Shown here: positions 19,717 to 28,061 of the stretch, in pieces
Numbering within the stretch: the stretch's first letter is position 1
Layout of the letters: every line of letters begins with the position of its first letter
Source of the DNA: OLB9 sp041392785
GTDB taxonomy: Bacteria; Bacteroidota; Bacteroidia; Chitinophagales; Saprospiraceae
Length of the DNA: 64,000 nucleotides
Direction: 5' to 3'
Assembly: GCA_041392785.1 (NCBI GenBank)
Contig: JAWKLK010000002.1
Location: 186,001-250,000 of the forward strand
Notes under the pieces: generated by a model
The model's database searches: none
The model's input: the letters and a program-made list of their open reading frames with translations, nothing else
Told to the model about the DNA's origin: nothing
Made by a program: the position numbers and the translations under genes

Positions 19717-19839
19717 ATTTTGAGTTTGGTTGAGACAAAAATTAAATAAAAGTATATTTATACTACATTATTTAAAAGGCAAAAATAAATATAATTTATT
19801 AATATATATAAATAAATGATATTTATTTTTAAATAAAAT

Positions 19840-19949
19840 CAAATAAGTTAAATATTTGAAATATTATCAAGTGTTGAGATAATTCAATTTGAATTTATCG
19901 GTGATGAAAAGGAAGTAAAATAAGTATTGAAATTTTATGAGTTATCAAC
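19840..19949 (+). repeat. Direct repeat A, copy 1
   Basis: About 110 bp of AT-rich non-coding DNA that recurs in the same orientation, with a few substitutions and small gaps, at 22096-22195. Shared blocks include AGTTAAATATTTGAAATATT and GATAATTCAATTTGAAT. The two copies bracket the 2.2-kb patch containing the orphan lipoprotein, the toxin-antitoxin remnant and three short inverted-repeat elements. Between 19,717 and 19,840 I see only AT-rich sequence upstream of the adhesin gene, presumably its promoter. Confidence 0.65.
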
Positions 19950-19950
19950 C

Positions 19951-20161
19951 CGATGGTCGCAGTTTTCAACCCAGTGGTCGAAGTAACTCTACAGACGTTA
20001 TAAAAATAATGCTAAAGCTTGACAAATTTGCAACTGCGATCCTATTATATATGAATTTTATAATTCAATGGCAGAATGATCAGTATACAAAGCTATTTTG
20101 TAGTAATTTGTGGATTTAAAATGTGTTAATTATTGCATCGCAGTTGCAAACTGCGACGATC
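19951..20161. mobile_element. MITE-like element, copy 1 (211 bp)
   Basis: Non-coding element bounded by imperfect ~19-bp terminal inverted repeats: the left end GATGGTCGCAGTTTTCAAC matches the reverse complement of the right end GTTGCAAACTGCGACGATC with two mismatches. The internal sequence (ACTCTACAGACGTTATAAAAATAATGCTAAAG and on) is shared with the copies at 21028 and 22023. It has no coding capacity. It resembles a miniature inverted-repeat element mobilised in trans, but no matching transposase is seen here. Confidence 0.6.
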
Positions 20162-20296
20162 AGCGTTAATATAGTTCACATTTATGATGGTTTTACTGAA
20201 TTCAATGCAGGTAAAGTCATTGTATTACCAAATAAGTAAATTTATAAGTAACTTTGAAGTTCATAACACATATTTCACATTTACAAATTATAGATT

Positions 20297-20893
20297 ATGT
20301 TAGATAGATTCAAAAAGTACTTCATCTTACTTATTTACATAACAATTTCAGCATGTAATACCGCTGAAAGTGAATTGGTGATTCCTTCAACATACAGATC
20401 CCAATCTTGGCAATTGGCATCTCAAGAATCCTTTAGTACCCAAAATGGTATTTGGACGCAAATTCCAAATAATTCTGGAAGTTTATCCTTGATGGATAAA
20501 GTAGTTAATGATTCATTAGAAACCATCAGACAATTGTATAAGGAATTTAGCATAGAAAGATATTCCTTTACAACACAGGACAATTGTGAAATTAAGTTCG
20601 ATAGTGTTGACGACGTATTCAGCGTTAATTTTACACTTGAAGATCACTATCTCATTATTGAAGATAGTCTTATAGGAAAGTTTTCAGACGATTATAATAA
20701 TTTGGTTGAATGCTTGGCCATATCATCCAAAATCTTTCATGATTCAAGTAACATCTATTCTGTTGTCGATTTTTTACCTTGTAATATTAAAGACCCAAAA
20801 AGTATATATGAGGTTCTCAAAAAGCCAATTTCGAATTACACCTTAGATACCATTAGTGTGGCTTTCATTAATGTTATATACGAGAAACAATAA
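20297..20893 (+). CDS. Small lipoprotein of unknown function
   Basis: 198 residues starting with a lipoprotein signal peptide (lipid-attachment Cys at position 20 in ISACNT), so membrane-anchored. I do not recognise the rest; it is acidic, without repeats or obvious catalytic motifs. It stands alone between two MITE-like elements, with no same-strand neighbour close enough for an operon. The bracketing repeats suggest the patch was acquired or rearranged. Confidence 0.65.
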   Translation: MLDRFKKYFILLIYITISACNTAESELVIPSTYRSQSWQLASQESFSTQNGIWTQIPNNSGSLSLMDKVVNDSLETIRQLYKEFSIERYSFTTQDNCEIKFDSVDDVFSVNFTLEDHYLIIEDSLIGKFSDDYNNLVECLAISSKIFHDSSNIYSVVDFLPCNIKDPKSIYEVLKKPISNYTLDTISVAFINVIYEKQ

Positions 20894-21027
20894 AATTGAT
20901 TCTTCTTATACAGAAAATATTTCGATCAAATTTCGCTAAAGCTGGACAAATTTTACAATTCGTCACCCAAATATTAATAAATAGACTTATATTTATAAAG
21001 TTCATATTAAGGTACAAGTTTCTTACC
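20894..21027. other. Non-coding AT-rich stretch with repeated segments
   Basis: No gene seen. The segment around 20,934-21,005 (GGACAAATTTTACAATTCGTC, then a tail with AAAGTTCAT) recurs in altered form at about 21,370-21,435, and its tail AAAGTTCATATTAAGGTA recurs near 21,977. This adds to the mosaic of short repeats in the 19.8-22.2 kb patch. Confidence 0.45.
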
Positions 21028-21270
21028 CCGATGGTCGCAGTAACGCTAAAGACTTTATAAAAATAATGCTAAAGCCTGACAAGTCTGCGACTTCGATCCT
21101 ATTATATATGAATTTTATAATTCAATAGCAGAATGATCAGTATACACAGCTATTTTGTAGTAATTAGTAGATAACGAATTAAGGAACGTGTCCTGCTTTA
21201 GCAGGATGCTTTAATTATGGCATCGCATTTGTAAAACTTGTGACTCCGTGGCATTACTGCGACGATCGGT
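21028..21270. mobile_element. MITE-like element, copy 2 (243 bp)
   Basis: The longest copy. Its terminal inverted repeats read CCGATGGTCGCAGTAA at the left and the complement of CCGATCGTCGCAGTAA at the right (one mismatch over 16). The interior is largely the same as copy 1, with an extra segment around 21,185-21,235 that contains a small hairpin (TCCTGCTTTAGCAGGA). No open frame of note. From 21,271 to 21,420 I see only non-coding sequence. Confidence 0.65.
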
Positions 21271-21420
21271 GTGACGATCGGATTCAGGTTTAATGACTTC
21301 TTTTCCGCTATAGCGAAGACTAAAAATCGCTGACATTTCAACTTCGATCCTATTTTTTAAGTACCTTGTTAAAATTGGACAAATTTTTCAATTCGTCGCT
21401 ACAAATAATAATAAACAGGC

Positions 21421-21684
21421 TTAAAACTCATAATGTCCTTTAAGTGAATACACGAAAAGTGTATCATTTTCGATTAAGTACACATACCTGTGTTCAGAAG
21501 TTATTCTTCGAGACCATTTTGGTGCAAGTTCAAATTTTAGTGCTTCAGGTTTACCAATTCAAGTATAAGGATCTTTTAAAATTGCGTCAGTTAATTTAGA
21601 AATTTTATTCAATATAGCTTTGTTTCCTGCTTTTCGCCAATATTGTAAATGAGATTTAGCTTCAGAACTCAATTCTATTTGCAT
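21421..21684 (-). pseudogene. YoeB/Txe-family toxin with an in-frame stop codon
   Basis: Translating the reverse strand from the ATG at 21684 gives an 87-residue RelE/ParE-fold toxin of the Txe/YoeB type, recognisable by IGKPEALKFELAPKWSRRIT and EHRYVYLIENDTLFVYSLKGHY. YoeB toxins are ribosome-dependent mRNA endonucleases. Codon 42 (21559-21561) is TGA, directly before IGKPEALK. Family members have Gly here, so GGA to TGA is the simplest change. Full-length toxin cannot be made without readthrough. The start overlaps the antitoxin gene by 10 bp, the normal arrangement for this module. Confidence 0.8.
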
Positions 21685-21896
21685 AAATCTTTGAATTCTT
21701 CAACGGATACCTTTATTCCCTTACCAGAAGCAAATTCTTCATCACTTTGTTTAATCTTTTTAATAAATTCTGGGTTATATGGACTTTGATCTTCTTTTGC
21801 TAACTCAAATTTTATTTTAAGAGATTTCATAAATGCCTTTATAGCATCAATCTGAGAGTTATCAGTGGTGTGAGCTTTGATATGAATGGTGTCCAT
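21675..21896 (-). CDS. Antitoxin of a YoeB-type toxin-antitoxin pair (DUF2683-like)
   Basis: 73-residue small acidic protein (MDTIHIKAHTTDNSQIDAIKAF...) resembling the DUF2683 antitoxin-type proteins often found upstream of RelE/YoeB toxins in Bacteroidota. The middle segment YNPEFIKKIKQSDEEFASGKG fits the toxin-binding tail of that group. Its 3' end overlaps the start of the mutated toxin gene, so they were one translationally coupled operon. With the toxin interrupted it may be a retained orphan antitoxin. Confidence 0.75.
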   Translation of the reverse strand: MDTIHIKAHTTDNSQIDAIKAFMKSLKIKFELAKEDQSPYNPEFIKKIKQSDEEFASGKGIKVSVEEFKDLCK

Positions 21897-22022
21897 GACC
21901 TTTGCCTTTAATTCAATTTAATAAAATAAAAAAATAATTTATATGTTTAAAGCTAGAAACGAAAAAAGTAAATATAAAGTTCATACTATGGTAGAAGTTT
22001 CTTACTGGCAAATTAATACACT

Positions 22023-22096
22023 CCCGATGGTCCCAGTAACGCTAAAGACTTTATAAAAATAATGCTAAAGCATCGAAGTTGCAAACTGTAACGATC
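22023..22096. mobile_element. MITE-like element, copy 3 (internally deleted, ~75 bp)
   Basis: Begins CCCGATGGTCCCAGTAACGC and ends GTTGCAAACTGTAACGATC, keeping the left ~55 bp and the right end of the element while lacking the interior. Its left flank (AAAGTTCATACTATGGTAGA) resembles the left flank of copy 2. Between 21,897 and 22,022 I see no gene. Confidence 0.55.
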
Positions 22097-22195
22097 AAAT
22101 AGTTAAATATTTGAAATATTATTAAGTGTTTAGATAATTCAATTTGAATATATCAGTGTGAAATGGATGTAAAATGAGAATTTTATAAGTTACCA
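22096..22195 (+). repeat. Direct repeat A, copy 2
   Basis: Second copy of the ~105-bp AT-rich sequence at 19840-19949, same orientation. Here it follows a MITE-like element instead of preceding one, as if the region had recombined between copies. It directly precedes the end of coaE. Confidence 0.65.
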
Positions 22196-22196
22196 A

Positions 22197-22781
22197 TCAA
22201 GGATCATGTATCTCAATGATTTGAGGTATTAATGGCGTGATGCCATCATTCAGTATTACGAAGTCAGCAACAGCTATTTTATCATCATCCGGTAGTTGGT
22301 TTTTGATGCGCACCCTTACTTCGTCTTCTTTAGTTTTATCTCTATGTACCACTCTACGTATTCTTTCTTTTTCGGGACATACCACCACTATGAGTGCATC
22401 TAAAGCTCTATAGCTACCATTTTCTACTAGTAAAGCAGCTTCTTTGATCACATACGGGCTTGTTTTCGATTTTTTCTGCTGCTCAATCCACCGCTCACTG
22501 TCTACTTGCACAGCGGGATGTACAATGGCATTGATAGCTTGTAGTAATGTCTTATCATTGAAGATTAGCTTTGCAATATATTTTCTATTGGGTTTTCCAT
22601 TCTTAAAATAGGCACCATCTCCTAGCAAAGCTTTGATATCCCGTTTTACAGTAAGATTAGATGCTAAAATTTCCTTAGCCCTAATGTCTGCATTATAAAT
22701 AGGAATGCCAAGAGAAGCAAAAATTGTCGCCACCATGCTTTTGCCTGAGCCTATCCCACCTGTGATGCCCACACTTTTCAT
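22197..22781 (-). CDS. coaE: Dephospho-CoA kinase
   Basis: Catalyses the last step of coenzyme A synthesis, ATP-dependent phosphorylation of dephospho-CoA at the ribose 3'-OH. 194 residues, normal for the family. The P-loop GITGGIGSGKS is at the N-terminus, followed by the conserved PIYNADIRAKE and, later, a PYVIKEAALLVENG core and ERIRRVVHRD arginine-rich lid. The ATG at 22781 places MKSVGITGG at the start, as usual; longer in-frame readings would overlap the upstream gene. It lies 4 bp after that gene in a three-gene reverse-strand operon. Confidence 0.95.
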   Translation of the reverse strand: MKSVGITGGIGSGKSMVATIFASLGIPIYNADIRAKEILASNLTVKRDIKALLGDGAYFKNGKPNRKYIAKLIFNDKTLLQAINAIVHPAVQVDSERWIEQQKKSKTSPYVIKEAALLVENGSYRALDALIVVVCPEKERIRRVVHRDKTKEDEVRVRIKNQLPDDDKIAVADFVILNDGITPLIPQIIEIHDP

Positions 22782-22785
22782 AGAA

Positions 22786-23139
22786 TCATTTTTTGGGATG
22801 CAATAATGGTATAAGTAGACTTCCACACAACCCGCCTAATCCTCCCAATAGCCCACCTAAAAGTGCTGTCAATATGTGTACTTTTAGTGCTCCGATGCCA
22901 CCAAGCAACTCACCCATGGCATCAGCTAAAGGAAAATCAAATTTGCCATTCAGCCAATATGTCAATACTAACCAAGCAACAAAAACCACAAAAAAACTAA
23001 TGATAGTGGCTCTTGACACTGTAACCCTAAAAATATAACTTGTGATGCCTACCAATATAGGAAGGCTCCACCATCCAGTAAAAAATGGGACTACCATAGC
23101 CAATACGAAAATGATAAGGGTTGGTGTGACGGTTTTCAT
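22786..23139 (-). CDS. Small integral membrane protein of unknown function
   Basis: 117 residues, with about four hydrophobic helices and a glycine-rich last segment (ALLGGLLGGLGGLCGSLLIPLL). I do not recognise a named family. It sits 5 bp downstream of the acylase gene and 4 bp upstream of coaE, so all three are almost certainly co-transcribed, but the arrangement does not reveal a role. Confidence 0.75.
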   Translation of the reverse strand: MKTVTPTLIIFVLAMVVPFFTGWWSLPILVGITSYIFRVTVSRATIISFFVVFVAWLVLTYWLNGKFDFPLADAMGELLGGIGALKVHILTALLGGLLGGLGGLCGSLLIPLLHPKK

Positions 23140-23144
23140 TCGTA

Positions 23145-25565
23145 TTATTTTAAAGGTTTTAAGTTAATTTGGGAAGTTTTTAAAGACAATAATTTGGCAA
23201 AATCCTTTTCAAAGTGAAGTGCATAATACTTGCCAACTACCCAATCTGCCACCATATTTTTATAGTATTTCGATGTGGGATTACCGGATTGACCACCAGG
23301 ATAGACGCCATAGGCTGTAACTACAGAATCTAATGAAACCACCATCCTCCAACTTGGACCGAAACTACCAGCATTGGCATTAATTGCATCGGGACATCCG
23401 TTTGCCTTAAGATCTAATGCACTAAAAGTAGGAATTCTCATGAGATGGTGGATATTTGTAGTATGAAAATCGCCCCATTCGTTGGACAAACCTTTCTGTT
23501 TTCTTTCCATTTTCTCTGTCATGGCGTTGATGAGAGCGTCATTTATTATGTCATTACCTGTTTCTATTTGTGGTGTTTTTTTAACATCAAACCACCTAGA
23601 TTCCGGCTCTTTCTTCATCAACATCACTAACCGCCATGGATCGGGTAGATAGGTATCAATGTTGGTACTTTTATCTGTGATTTCATCCCATGTGAGTGCT
23701 TGTACTTGGTCTACAAACAATTCAAAAAGTGTAGGCATTTCAGATTTTGCATTGTAACTTCCATCCCATTTTAATAAATCAGCGACTTCACTCATTTGCC
23801 TTAAGGAATCAGTCAAAGTTGTTTCCATAATTTGTAGGAATGCTTGTGCTAATACCGAATGGTCATCCATTTGCATAGACATCATATCTTGGGGTGTGAT
23901 GTTTTCAGCCTTATTGAGCAAAGTATTAATCCTTTGATTTCTAGAATTTTCGAATATGCCTGTATAATAATAAGGGTAAGTGTTGTCAGTGCTTTTTTGA
24001 TTAGCGGAAGCCACAAAATTTCTTGGAGGATTCTTTACTTGTGGAACTTGTGATTTTGGAATAAAGGCTTCCCAACCATTTTCTGATCGATCTCCTTGCT
24101 TTACAAAGCGACCTTCATCGTCATAAATTGCAGGAAATCTTCCATTGACACGCATGGCGATATCACCAGACGAAGAAGCAAAACCAAAATTTTGTGCCGG
24201 TGTAATGAATGGATCTGTCGCATCTAAATATGCATTGTAATCCTGACATTGCATACCTGCAATAAAGGTATAAAACTCTTCTTTGTCGGGGATATCATGC
24301 ACTAGCCATCGCAGTGCAAGATCCGTTTTGCTATCAGTTGATTTTCGGATAATGGGCCCCCATTGGGTATAATAAACAGTATCAATCAAATCTGGCTTCC
24401 CTTTTATTTTTATTGTTTCAATCCGCGTAGTAGGAGCTACAATTTTGCCATCAAGATAGTATCCTTTTCTTTCCGAATCCGCCCATTTGATGGTGTATAA
24501 ATCAGAGATTTCTTGGCTTACATTCGTTTCACCCCAAGCTATATACTCATTAAAACCGATCATAATACCCGGAAATCCTGGAAATGATACACCATAAGTA
24601 TTAAATTCAGGTGTTTTCATTTGACATTCTATCCAAATGGACGGTAAAGTCAACGAAAGGTGAGGGTCATTGCAAAAAATAGGATGACCTGATTTAGTTT
24701 TTTTACCGCTGACAGCCCAACTATTTGACCCTGTTCCTCTTTTAAATTCTTCCGGAGCCTGATCATAAATTAATGAATCAAAATCCATACGCAACGGTGG
24801 TTTTAAACCAAATAATGTGTCAAATTTATAGGTTGTGCCAGTCGGAATCACTGGATCTTGAGGGAGATTGGATGGATTAAAAAGGGCTTTAAAGTCAGCA
24901 TCACCTAAAATGTTATGGAGGTTTGTATTTTGAATATCCTGATTCATTCCAGCTAATGTCATGGACATTTGTTTGAATATCAGAGCGCTATGCAAAACTG
25001 TCCATCTTTCGGGTTTTATTCCTAGCAATTTAAATTCTATGGGATAATCTTTAGGATCGAGTTGATCGATGTACGCGTTGATACCGTCGACATATTTCTG
25101 GATCAAACCAAAATGTGGCATAGTTTCCCAAGCCTTGGCTGCATTTTCAGCTGCGTACTTGAGCCCCCATCTACGTTTTTCAAGGTCCATAGCAATAGTT
25201 CTATCACCAAAAAATTCAGATAAAGAACCAGATGCGACTTTTGTCAAAAAAAACATCTGAAAAAGTCTATTTTGAGCTTCTACAAATCCTTGCGCGAATA
25301 GTGCATCTTCTAAATTTCCTGCTTCAATATGTGGAACCCTTCTCTCATCATAAATAATGGTGCACGGTGCCTTCAATCCATGTATAGCATATGTTGCATC
25401 CAAGTGCTCTGACTCGGTGTGTGAAGTCCAAACTCCAGAATAAGGATTGAGCAATTTTCCTAATGGTGGTTGAGTGCTGCCGGGAATTTTAATCGTACCA
25501 TTCAGCCAAAATACCAACGCAGAAGTCAAAACAACAGCACTAAAAAATTTAATAAAAGGCGCCAT
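23145..25565 (-). CDS. Penicillin acylase family protein (N-terminal nucleophile hydrolase)
   Basis: 806-residue secreted amidohydrolase of the penicillin G acylase/AHL acylase superfamily. These enzymes mature by autocleavage to expose an N-terminal serine. An N-terminal hydrophobic anchor (FFSAVVLTSALVFWLNG) directs export. The cleavage site is RGTG|SNSWAVSG with Ser280 as the predicted nucleophile, followed by FCNDPHLSLTLPSIWIE, the family's conserved oxyanion/substrate segment. The natural substrate cannot be deduced; acylases of this family cleave beta-lactams, acyl-homoserine lactones or other N-acyl compounds. First gene of the operon with the small membrane protein and coaE. Confidence 0.92.
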   Translation of the reverse strand: MAPFIKFFSAVVLTSALVFWLNGTIKIPGSTQPPLGKLLNPYSGVWTSHTESEHLDATYAIHGLKAPCTIIYDERRVPHIEAGNLEDALFAQGFVEAQNRLFQMFFLTKVASGSLSEFFGDRTIAMDLEKRRWGLKYAAENAAKAWETMPHFGLIQKYVDGINAYIDQLDPKDYPIEFKLLGIKPERWTVLHSALIFKQMSMTLAGMNQDIQNTNLHNILGDADFKALFNPSNLPQDPVIPTGTTYKFDTLFGLKPPLRMDFDSLIYDQAPEEFKRGTGSNSWAVSGKKTKSGHPIFCNDPHLSLTLPSIWIECQMKTPEFNTYGVSFPGFPGIMIGFNEYIAWGETNVSQEISDLYTIKWADSERKGYYLDGKIVAPTTRIETIKIKGKPDLIDTVYYTQWGPIIRKSTDSKTDLALRWLVHDIPDKEEFYTFIAGMQCQDYNAYLDATDPFITPAQNFGFASSSGDIAMRVNGRFPAIYDDEGRFVKQGDRSENGWEAFIPKSQVPQVKNPPRNFVASANQKSTDNTYPYYYTGIFENSRNQRINTLLNKAENITPQDMMSMQMDDHSVLAQAFLQIMETTLTDSLRQMSEVADLLKWDGSYNAKSEMPTLFELFVDQVQALTWDEITDKSTNIDTYLPDPWRLVMLMKKEPESRWFDVKKTPQIETGNDIINDALINAMTEKMERKQKGLSNEWGDFHTTNIHHLMRIPTFSALDLKANGCPDAINANAGSFGPSWRMVVSLDSVVTAYGVYPGGQSGNPTSKYYKNMVADWVVGKYYALHFEKDFAKLLSLKTSQINLKPLK

Positions 25566-25584
25566 ATTGTATCGTGTAAAACTA

Positions 25585-25592
25585 CAAATATA
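25585..25592 (-). promoter_or_regulatory. -7 promoter element upstream of the acylase operon
   Basis: The reverse strand reads TATATTTG, matching TAnnTTTG, 20 bp before the acylase ATG. No convincing -33 element is visible at the expected distance. Confidence 0.45.
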
Positions 25593-25616
25593 GTCATTTT
25601 GATTATTGTACGTACT

Positions 25617-25647
25617 TTATACCATGAAATCATCATTCATGGTATAA
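25617..25647. other. 12-bp inverted repeat between DUF3570 and acylase genes
   Basis: TTATACCATGAA and TTCATGGTATAA form a perfect 12-bp stem around a 7-nt loop. There is no adjacent T run, so it is either an unusual terminator for the DUF3570 operon or an operator palindrome about 25 bp upstream of the acylase -7 element. Confidence 0.45.
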
Positions 25648-25700
25648 TGTACACACTATTTATAAATCAGTTTTAGCTATATGCAGCTTGAAATTTCACA

Positions 25701-26915
25701 TCATTTAAATGTAAGAGCAACTGTCATGACATGAGCAGTTAAACCCGTAGATCGCTTATAATAGCTATATCTCAACTCAATGGTTTGCATACTAACTAAG
25801 AATAATTTCTTGTCTAAATTCGAAAATCTAGCATTGATGCCAATCATATTACTATTAAATTTTGACAGATCATAATCGCTCGAATAGTATGCTTCTGAGA
25901 TATCATGGCCTTTGTACGCTTCAAAGAAGTTGGCAGCAGTCTGTGTATAATATCTGTATGAAGGGGCCAGTGAGAAAAAAGGTGATAATTTATAGCTCAT
26001 CTCCAAGCTGGCAGTATGGGACTTTATATCCCAATCATCCCAATAATATCTATAAAAACTACGAAGCACAATATTATCTCCTGCAAAATAATTAGCTCTC
26101 ATACCCACTGGGATTTTAGTCCTCTTATCAGGTGCATTTTCTGGTTTTACTGAACCTTCATTAAAGTACACTCTGTGAAATTTTGTGCCTAGCAAACCCC
26201 GTTGGTGGGTAAGATCAGTGAGTACTGCCATATCAAAATTTCTGTTCACCACCCAAGAGTACACCAATCCTAAATTAAATGAATTTCTAGAAGAAAAATC
26301 AATATTGCCACCGCCATCATCACCACCAGTACCATATCCGGGAGGCCTCAATTCAAATGGATAAATGACTTTCCAGCGATCTAAAAAGACGGATACCTTA
26401 GCAGAAAATTCTCTATTGCGATCCTTACTCCATGTACCATATTGCAAATTACTTCCAAAAGATTGGTAATCGTATTCATTGGAAAATGATATTCCTCCTC
26501 CCAAGCTATAATGTTTTGATTCATTGATAAAACCATAATTGAGAGATGGATAAACCCTTACATCACCACTGGATGCTGATGAAATGGTGTTAGGATTTAT
26601 CTTATCAGAAGATGCTGATGTATAGAAATCGATACCTAGTTCGGCTTTTAAGGTATGCTTATTGAAATTTTTATCGTATTTTGAAAAATTGAGATTAAAT
26701 GTTGTGGCAACATCCTTTAGATGTTCGTCGCCGATTCCACCGGTCACAGCCGCATTATTGCCATCTTGCTGATAATAGCCGGTAACAAAATTAATTTCAT
26801 CAACTTTGAGTTTTCTATTGACGTATTTTGATGAATCTACTGAAATTTGCCCAGTTAAGGGTTTGAATGCTATCATGATCAACGTAGCAATCAGAGAAAA
26901 ATTGAGTCTTACCAT
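25701..26915 (-). CDS. DUF3570 outer-membrane beta-barrel protein
   Basis: 404 residues with signal peptide and a beta-barrel pattern ending in aromatic Phe-Lys. The opening of the mature protein (KLKVDEINFVTGYYQQDGNNAAVTGGIGDE) is typical of DUF3570, a family that travels with DUF4266 lipoproteins, ApbE flavin transferases and thioredoxin-like proteins across Bacteroidota and Proteobacteria. Last gene of a four-gene operon here. The function is unestablished; the context suggests a surface component of a redox or flavin-linked envelope system. Confidence 0.88.
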   Translation of the reverse strand: MVRLNFSLIATLIMIAFKPLTGQISVDSSKYVNRKLKVDEINFVTGYYQQDGNNAAVTGGIGDEHLKDVATTFNLNFSKYDKNFNKHTLKAELGIDFYTSASSDKINPNTISSASSGDVRVYPSLNYGFINESKHYSLGGGISFSNEYDYQSFGSNLQYGTWSKDRNREFSAKVSVFLDRWKVIYPFELRPPGYGTGGDDGGGNIDFSSRNSFNLGLVYSWVVNRNFDMAVLTDLTHQRGLLGTKFHRVYFNEGSVKPENAPDKRTKIPVGMRANYFAGDNIVLRSFYRYYWDDWDIKSHTASLEMSYKLSPFFSLAPSYRYYTQTAANFFEAYKGHDISEAYYSSDYDLSKFNSNMIGINARFSNLDKKLFLVSMQTIELRYSYYKRSTGLTAHVMTVALTFK

Positions 26916-26931
26916 TGTCTTTCAATATTAA

Positions 26932-27141
26932 TTAATTACATCCACAACCACCACCAGATTTACCACCATTGGCACCAGAAGCGCCTTCGCGATACAACTG
27001 AAAATTAAGCTCATTACGCTCAGAAAGTCTTGCAGAAAGCGCCATCTCAGCATCGTTGATTTTAGATTTTTGGTATTCCTTTACCGAAACGCAACTACTG
27101 ACCACAAGCACGATCAACAATCCAAACAAGAATCTATTCAT
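26932..27141 (-). CDS. DUF4266 small lipoprotein with a Gly/Cys-rich tail
   Basis: 69 residues: lipoprotein signal (VVSSCVSV, lipid Cys at 17), a short charged helix, and the hallmark C-terminus GGKSGGGCGCN. The two tail cysteines and the terminal Asn are the conserved signature of DUF4266. The first base of its ATG coincides with the last base of the ApbE stop, so translation is coupled. The tail could be a metal or flavin attachment site or a modified-peptide-like end; that is inference. Confidence 0.88.
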   Translation of the reverse strand: MNRFLFGLLIVLVVSSCVSVKEYQKSKINDAEMALSARLSERNELNFQLYREGASGANGGKSGGGCGCN

Positions 27142-28061
27142 TATTTTAATTTTATATTATTTGACGTAAACATACTATCTTTATCATCAATGACAATGCA
27201 ACCCACACCTTTAATTTGATTTATAAGGTGCAAACCCGAGTTGATACCCATAACCATTACAGGCGTAGCAAGTGCATCAGCTAGTTCGGCTTGGGATGTG
27301 ATAATGGTGACACTCTTAATTCCCGTCACTGGCAAACCTGTCTTTGGATCAATGGTATGAGAATATCTTTTGCCATCAATCATGACAAATTTTTCATAAT
27401 CTCCTGATGTTGCCACAGCAGTATTGGTGATGTCTATAGATGAAAAAACCTTTTGCTTTTGGTTAGGATCTGCAACACCTATGGTCCATGGACTACCATT
27501 TTCTTGATATCCCCAAGCTTTTATATCTCCTGCTGCATTCACAAAACCACTTTCGGCACCATTTGATTTCAATATGTGTGCTGCTCTATCAGCTGCATAA
27601 CCTTTTCCAATACCTCCAAACCCAATACGCATTCCCTTGTTTACAAGGAAAACTGTTTGCGCATTCAGATCAAGTCGAATGTTTTTGAAATTGATAAGCT
27701 GGACTGACTTTTTTGCGATCTCAGGATTCGGCAACGAAGTCATGTGGATGTCAAAATTCCAAAGACTTTTATCAATGCTTCCATACGTGATATCAAAAGC
27801 ACCTTGGGTAAGGTTTGAAATTTTTTGACACCTCGATATAAGTTGAAAAACTTCATCAGGTACTTCTACGGGGGAAATGCCAGCATGTGTGTTGATGAGG
27901 TTTGTCACACTTGTCTCTGAAAATGTCGTGAGAATTTCTTCAATTCTCTTCACCTCTTGAATGGCAAGACGTATAATCGCACTTCCTGATTGTTCTGACT
28001 CAGTGATGATGCCAAACTCAAAGTGGTTGCCCATCAACTTTTGGCCCTTTTTGACCAGCAT
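27141..28061 (-). CDS. apbE: FAD:protein FMN transferase (ApbE)
   Basis: Mg-dependent enzyme that transfers FMN from FAD to Thr/Ser of target proteins in the envelope. 306 residues, with the ApbE landmarks GFGGIGKGYAADRAA (FAD-binding), AAGDIKAWG, TSGDYEKF and a YSHTIDPKTGLPV substrate/metal segment. No signal peptide is obvious, since the protein opens MLVKKGQKLMGNHFEFG. Translation starts at the stop of the thioredoxin-like gene and ends at the start of the DUF4266 gene. A flavinylation motif protein is not obvious among its neighbours. Confidence 0.93.
   Translation of the reverse strand: MLVKKGQKLMGNHFEFGIITESEQSGSAIIRLAIQEVKRIEEILTTFSETSVTNLINTHAGISPVEVPDEVFQLISRCQKISNLTQGAFDITYGSIDKSLWNFDIHMTSLPNPEIAKKSVQLINFKNIRLDLNAQTVFLVNKGMRIGFGGIGKGYAADRAAHILKSNGAESGFVNAAGDIKAWGYQENGSPWTIGVADPNQKQKVFSSIDITNTAVATSGDYEKFVMIDGKRYSHTIDPKTGLPVTGIKSVTIITSQAELADALATPVMVMGINSGLHLINQIKGVGCIVIDDKDSMFTSNNIKLK

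Noticed and set aside
19937..20119. 60-residue frame on the + strand
   Set aside because: It lies inside the MITE-like element and is not preserved in the other copies.
21559..21561. TGA in the YoeB-like gene as a selenocysteine codon
   Set aside because: Family members have Gly here, there is no catalytic need for Sec, and no downstream hairpin resembling a SECIS element is visible.
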